A DNA stretch of 5,935 bases from Candidatus Woesearchaeota archaeon (lineage in GTDB: Archaea; Nanobdellota; Nanobdellia; Woesearchaeales; GW2011-AR4). Each line of letters begins with the position of its first letter. The stretch's first letter is position 1. The stretch lies in NCBI GenBank assembly GCA_016185915.1, contig JACPMP010000023.1:1-5935 (forward strand), written 5' to 3'. A model generated the notes under the pieces. That model was not told where the DNA came from. It saw only the letters and a list, made by a program, of their open reading frames with translations, and made no database searches. Positions 5,501 to 5,935 of this stretch are shown here, one piece after another. The position numbers were made by a program, and so were the translations under genes.

Positions 5501-5935
5501 AGTATTATCCAAGCGGTTTGTATCAACATAATCATCAGCTCCTCCAAGATTGTTGCCGCATTCTTTATCATCATAAAGAGTTTGGTCAGCTGAGCCAGTC
5601 TGATTGAAGTATCCTTGATAAACATTTACCAATGTGTTTTTATTATAACAGTCTGTATCACAACCTAAACCACCTAAGCCACTGCATGCAACTGAATTAG
5701 GAGCACAAACTATTCTTCCACTTGCCCTTGCATCACTGCGATATGTAGCATCATCATCCTCTTCTGTATGCGCTCTCATAACCTTCATTAGATAATCTAT
5801 CTCGCCGCTGCCAACATTTCCTATGTAATTACTCATTCCGCTAAACCAAGGCGTGCTGCTTGGAGGATCACCTTCCCAGAATCCGCCGATGGCTTCACTA
5901 TCACAATCACCTGAAGGTACAGGATCTACAGCCAT
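2531..5935 (-). CDS. Giant secreted repeat protein, S-layer-like or adhesin, C-terminal 1134 residues (partial)
   Basis: The frame is open to the right edge. The Met at 5935 is probably internal, since the visible N-terminus has no signal peptide. In protein order: residues 1-165 carry scattered cysteines (77, 84, 92, 96, 126, 163) and have no fold I recognise. Residues ~168-258 are Ig-like (LCNYTYSDPE, then QWYCKVTPSDG). Residues 344-637 are three tandem repeats with TPP/VVNTT, NFTGNITDE and CX3C (C414/C418, C511/C515, C608/C612). Residues 638-829 are two FN3-like repeats (TTTNQSV..W.T.E.AN). Residues 838-1134 are three CARDB-like repeats (FEF.INN..N, YNYTQ.GDFTVN.TAKNGT). By hand count there are about 80 N-X-S/T sequons, so dense N-glycosylation outside the cell is expected. 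No C-terminal membrane anchor is present; the chain ends at the border of the last repeat, so anchoring must come from the missing N-terminus or another protein. A surface structural or adhesive role is an inference. Confidence 0.85.
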   Translation of the reverse strand: MAVDPVPSGDCDSEAIGGFWEGDPPSSTPWFSGMSNYIGNVGSGEIDYLMKVMRAHTEEDDDATYRSDARASGRIVCAPNSVACSGLGGLGCDTDCYNKNTLVNVYQGYFNQTGSADQTLYDDKECGNNLGGADDYVDTNRLDNTAYYVYASNTINQSNDQSCDRTHEAPSVSNVGVLPEIPNAGQDLLCNYTYSDPENFTEQNSSYEWWKNSVNQNINNQILNKNNLTPGDQWYCKVTPSDGLLFGTQVQSANTVTVRNATQNPVLYANNQAVWNNTGYYGVENNVYEFGDELNSALSSCTADAQGFCNISLKFSSDSVGLLNVSIESSIYYTETILATNQTDTTPPIVNTTLNVTLPRINDVVNISANITDETGLSTANITINFTTGTVKINFTLSGTTTQVSNASRLPDNCVGGCVVNYTVFATDTSNNVKQNSTVVTIVDNIVPVVNTTFNTSSPLMNDVINFTGNITDETGLLSANITYNISGILTKVDFTLSGTSAQISNVTRVCSSACVINFTMYATDTSNNVKQNSTLITVVDNIPPVVNTTFNITNPKINDVINFTGNLTDESGLLFGNITYNISGIITKINFTLLGLVGQVSNVTKVCSSPCVINFTMYATDTNNNVKQNSTLITVVDIIPPSFTTNPFNQTTTNQSVAVNWATDETANYTLTIGLCPSFTGTNSFSNSTFATTHTQSIAGLSNLTNYCVNITASDASFNRASANFSFRTAENQLTDTTPPTISNLINSTTTNQSVTITWSTNENANETNNLGLCPSHTGVFSNQNNTLSTFHVQSISALTNSTLYCFNTTACDSSSNCASSNFSFVTASTILPETIQGINVNNLSLLYDNSTLKIFEFRINNTGNSILSSINWTLNTSLDLILANNLISLQPSKGIFVFANYNYTQTGDFTVNATAKNGTNQDSEIIFVSIQSPTVQAAIDVYNLSLVYDNLTLKTFEFSINNSGNTSLNSTNWSLNTGLENILANSLISLQTSKRAFVFVAYNYTQGGDFTVNSTAKNGTNQDSEIIFVSIQSVLGGIDVYNLNVLNATDTKRVFEFDINNTLASNLTNVSWTFDTRNSYVINSTTASILQFAKPLFVFIDYNFTITGAFNVNATARNGTLIDSENLTIIIT
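2832..2905. repeat. 74-bp near-identical direct repeat, copy 1 (partner 3135-3208)
   Basis: The copies lie 303 bases (101 codons) apart, with only two mismatches in 74 and the first 50 bases identical. They encode the shared KNGTNQDSEIIFVSIQS end of the first two CARDB-like repeats. The surrounding repeat sequence is much less similar at DNA level, which points to recent duplication or gene conversion of this segment. Confidence 0.85.
3135..3208. repeat. 74-bp near-identical direct repeat, copy 2 (partner 2832-2905)
   Basis: This is the counterpart of 2832-2905. The mismatches fall at 3185 (T against C at 2882) and 3193 (C against A at 2890). Confidence 0.85.
3449..4024 (-). repeat. Two FN3-like protein repeats (residues 638-829)
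   Basis: The repeats are at about 3728-4024 and 3449-3727. Each has PP.....N.TTTNQSV...W.T.E.AN, then GLCPS.TG, an S.....H.QSI..L.N.T.YC.N.TA.D element, and ends ANFSF.TA or SNFSF.TA. Cysteine pairs recur at the same places (C677/C709 and C775/C807), so one disulphide per domain is plausible. The second repeat has an extra pair, C813/C819. Confidence 0.7.
4025..4906 (-). repeat. Three ~97-residue CX3C repeats (residues 344-637)
   Basis: The repeats are at about 4607-4906 (100 residues), 4316-4606 (97) and 4025-4315 (97). Each begins D..(P/V)P.VNTT.N, carries INDV(I/V)N...N(I/L)TDE(T/S)GL and NIT.N, then a CX3C motif, and closes with FATDTSNNVKQNSTV-type sequence. The second and third are most alike in protein but differ at many synonymous positions, so they are older copies than the 74-bp duplication downstream. 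Confidence 0.75.

Noticed and set aside
5266..5625. 119-codon minus-strand frame inside the surface-protein gene
   Set aside because: It overlaps the long glycoprotein frame in a shifted frame. The repeat structure and sequons are all in the other frame, so this is a shadow. The plus-strand frames at 3252-3521 and 3978-4196 and the minus-strand frame at 358-672 were rejected for the same reason.
5933..5935. Start of the surface protein at the edge ATG
   Set aside because: A secreted, sequon-rich protein should begin with a signal peptide, and MAVDPVPSGDCDSE is not one. The frame is open to the edge, so the gene most likely continues outside the window.

Overview
The window looks like DNA from a low-GC archaeon. 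Archaeal TATA-type boxes precede two genes, a GAGGT-type Shine-Dalgarno motif sets one start, U-tracts follow one gene, there is a VapBC pair with an AbrB-fold antitoxin, and there is a very large secreted-type protein packed with N-glycosylation sequons and beta-sandwich repeats. Small coiled-coil proteins and Asn/Thr-rich repeat proteins of this style are common in DPANN archaea (Woesearchaeota or Pacearchaeota type). That placement is an inference from style, since the window holds no rRNA or marker gene.

Layout, left to right. Positions 2-127 (+) are the last 41 codons of an acetolactate synthase large subunit (ilvB-like), running off the left edge. After a promoter, 242-865 (+) encodes a 207-residue protein with a helical N-terminal half, a Pro/Met-rich linker, an acidic patch and a basic-hydrophobic tail. 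U-tracts follow, then 1016-1504 (+), a 162-residue coiled-coil protein. These two genes share an identical 17-base AT-rich motif just before their starts. Convergent to them, with no spacer, is a vapBC toxin-antitoxin operon on the minus strand (toxin 1505-1864, antitoxin 1880-2089), whose TATA box and candidate operator lie upstream of vapB.

Positions 2146-2520 hold no intact gene. They read as a small insertion-sequence remnant: 16-bp imperfect terminal inverted repeats of the GG-N2-CTGTT type known from the IS6 family enclose a frameshifted minus-strand reading frame that still has a good ribosome-binding site. A hairpin covers that site and the start codon, the arrangement some insertion sequences use to silence transposase made from read-through transcripts. 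The element starts 10 bp after the stop of the next gene.

Positions 2531-5935 (-) are the C-terminal 1134 residues of a giant surface protein that continues past the right edge. In protein order it holds a Cys-containing region of unknown fold, an Ig-like domain, three ~97-residue repeats with a CX3C motif, two FN3-like repeats and three ~95-residue CARDB-like repeats. It is probably an S-layer-like or adhesive cell-surface protein.

The genes do not form one pathway. The window reads as a housekeeping biosynthetic gene end, two lineage-specific coiled-coil genes, a toxin-antitoxin pair, a decayed mobile element and a surface-protein gene. The most unusual points are the undescribed small IS6-like element with its RBS-covering hairpin, the shared 17-bp motif before the two coiled-coil genes, and the repeat structure of the surface protein.
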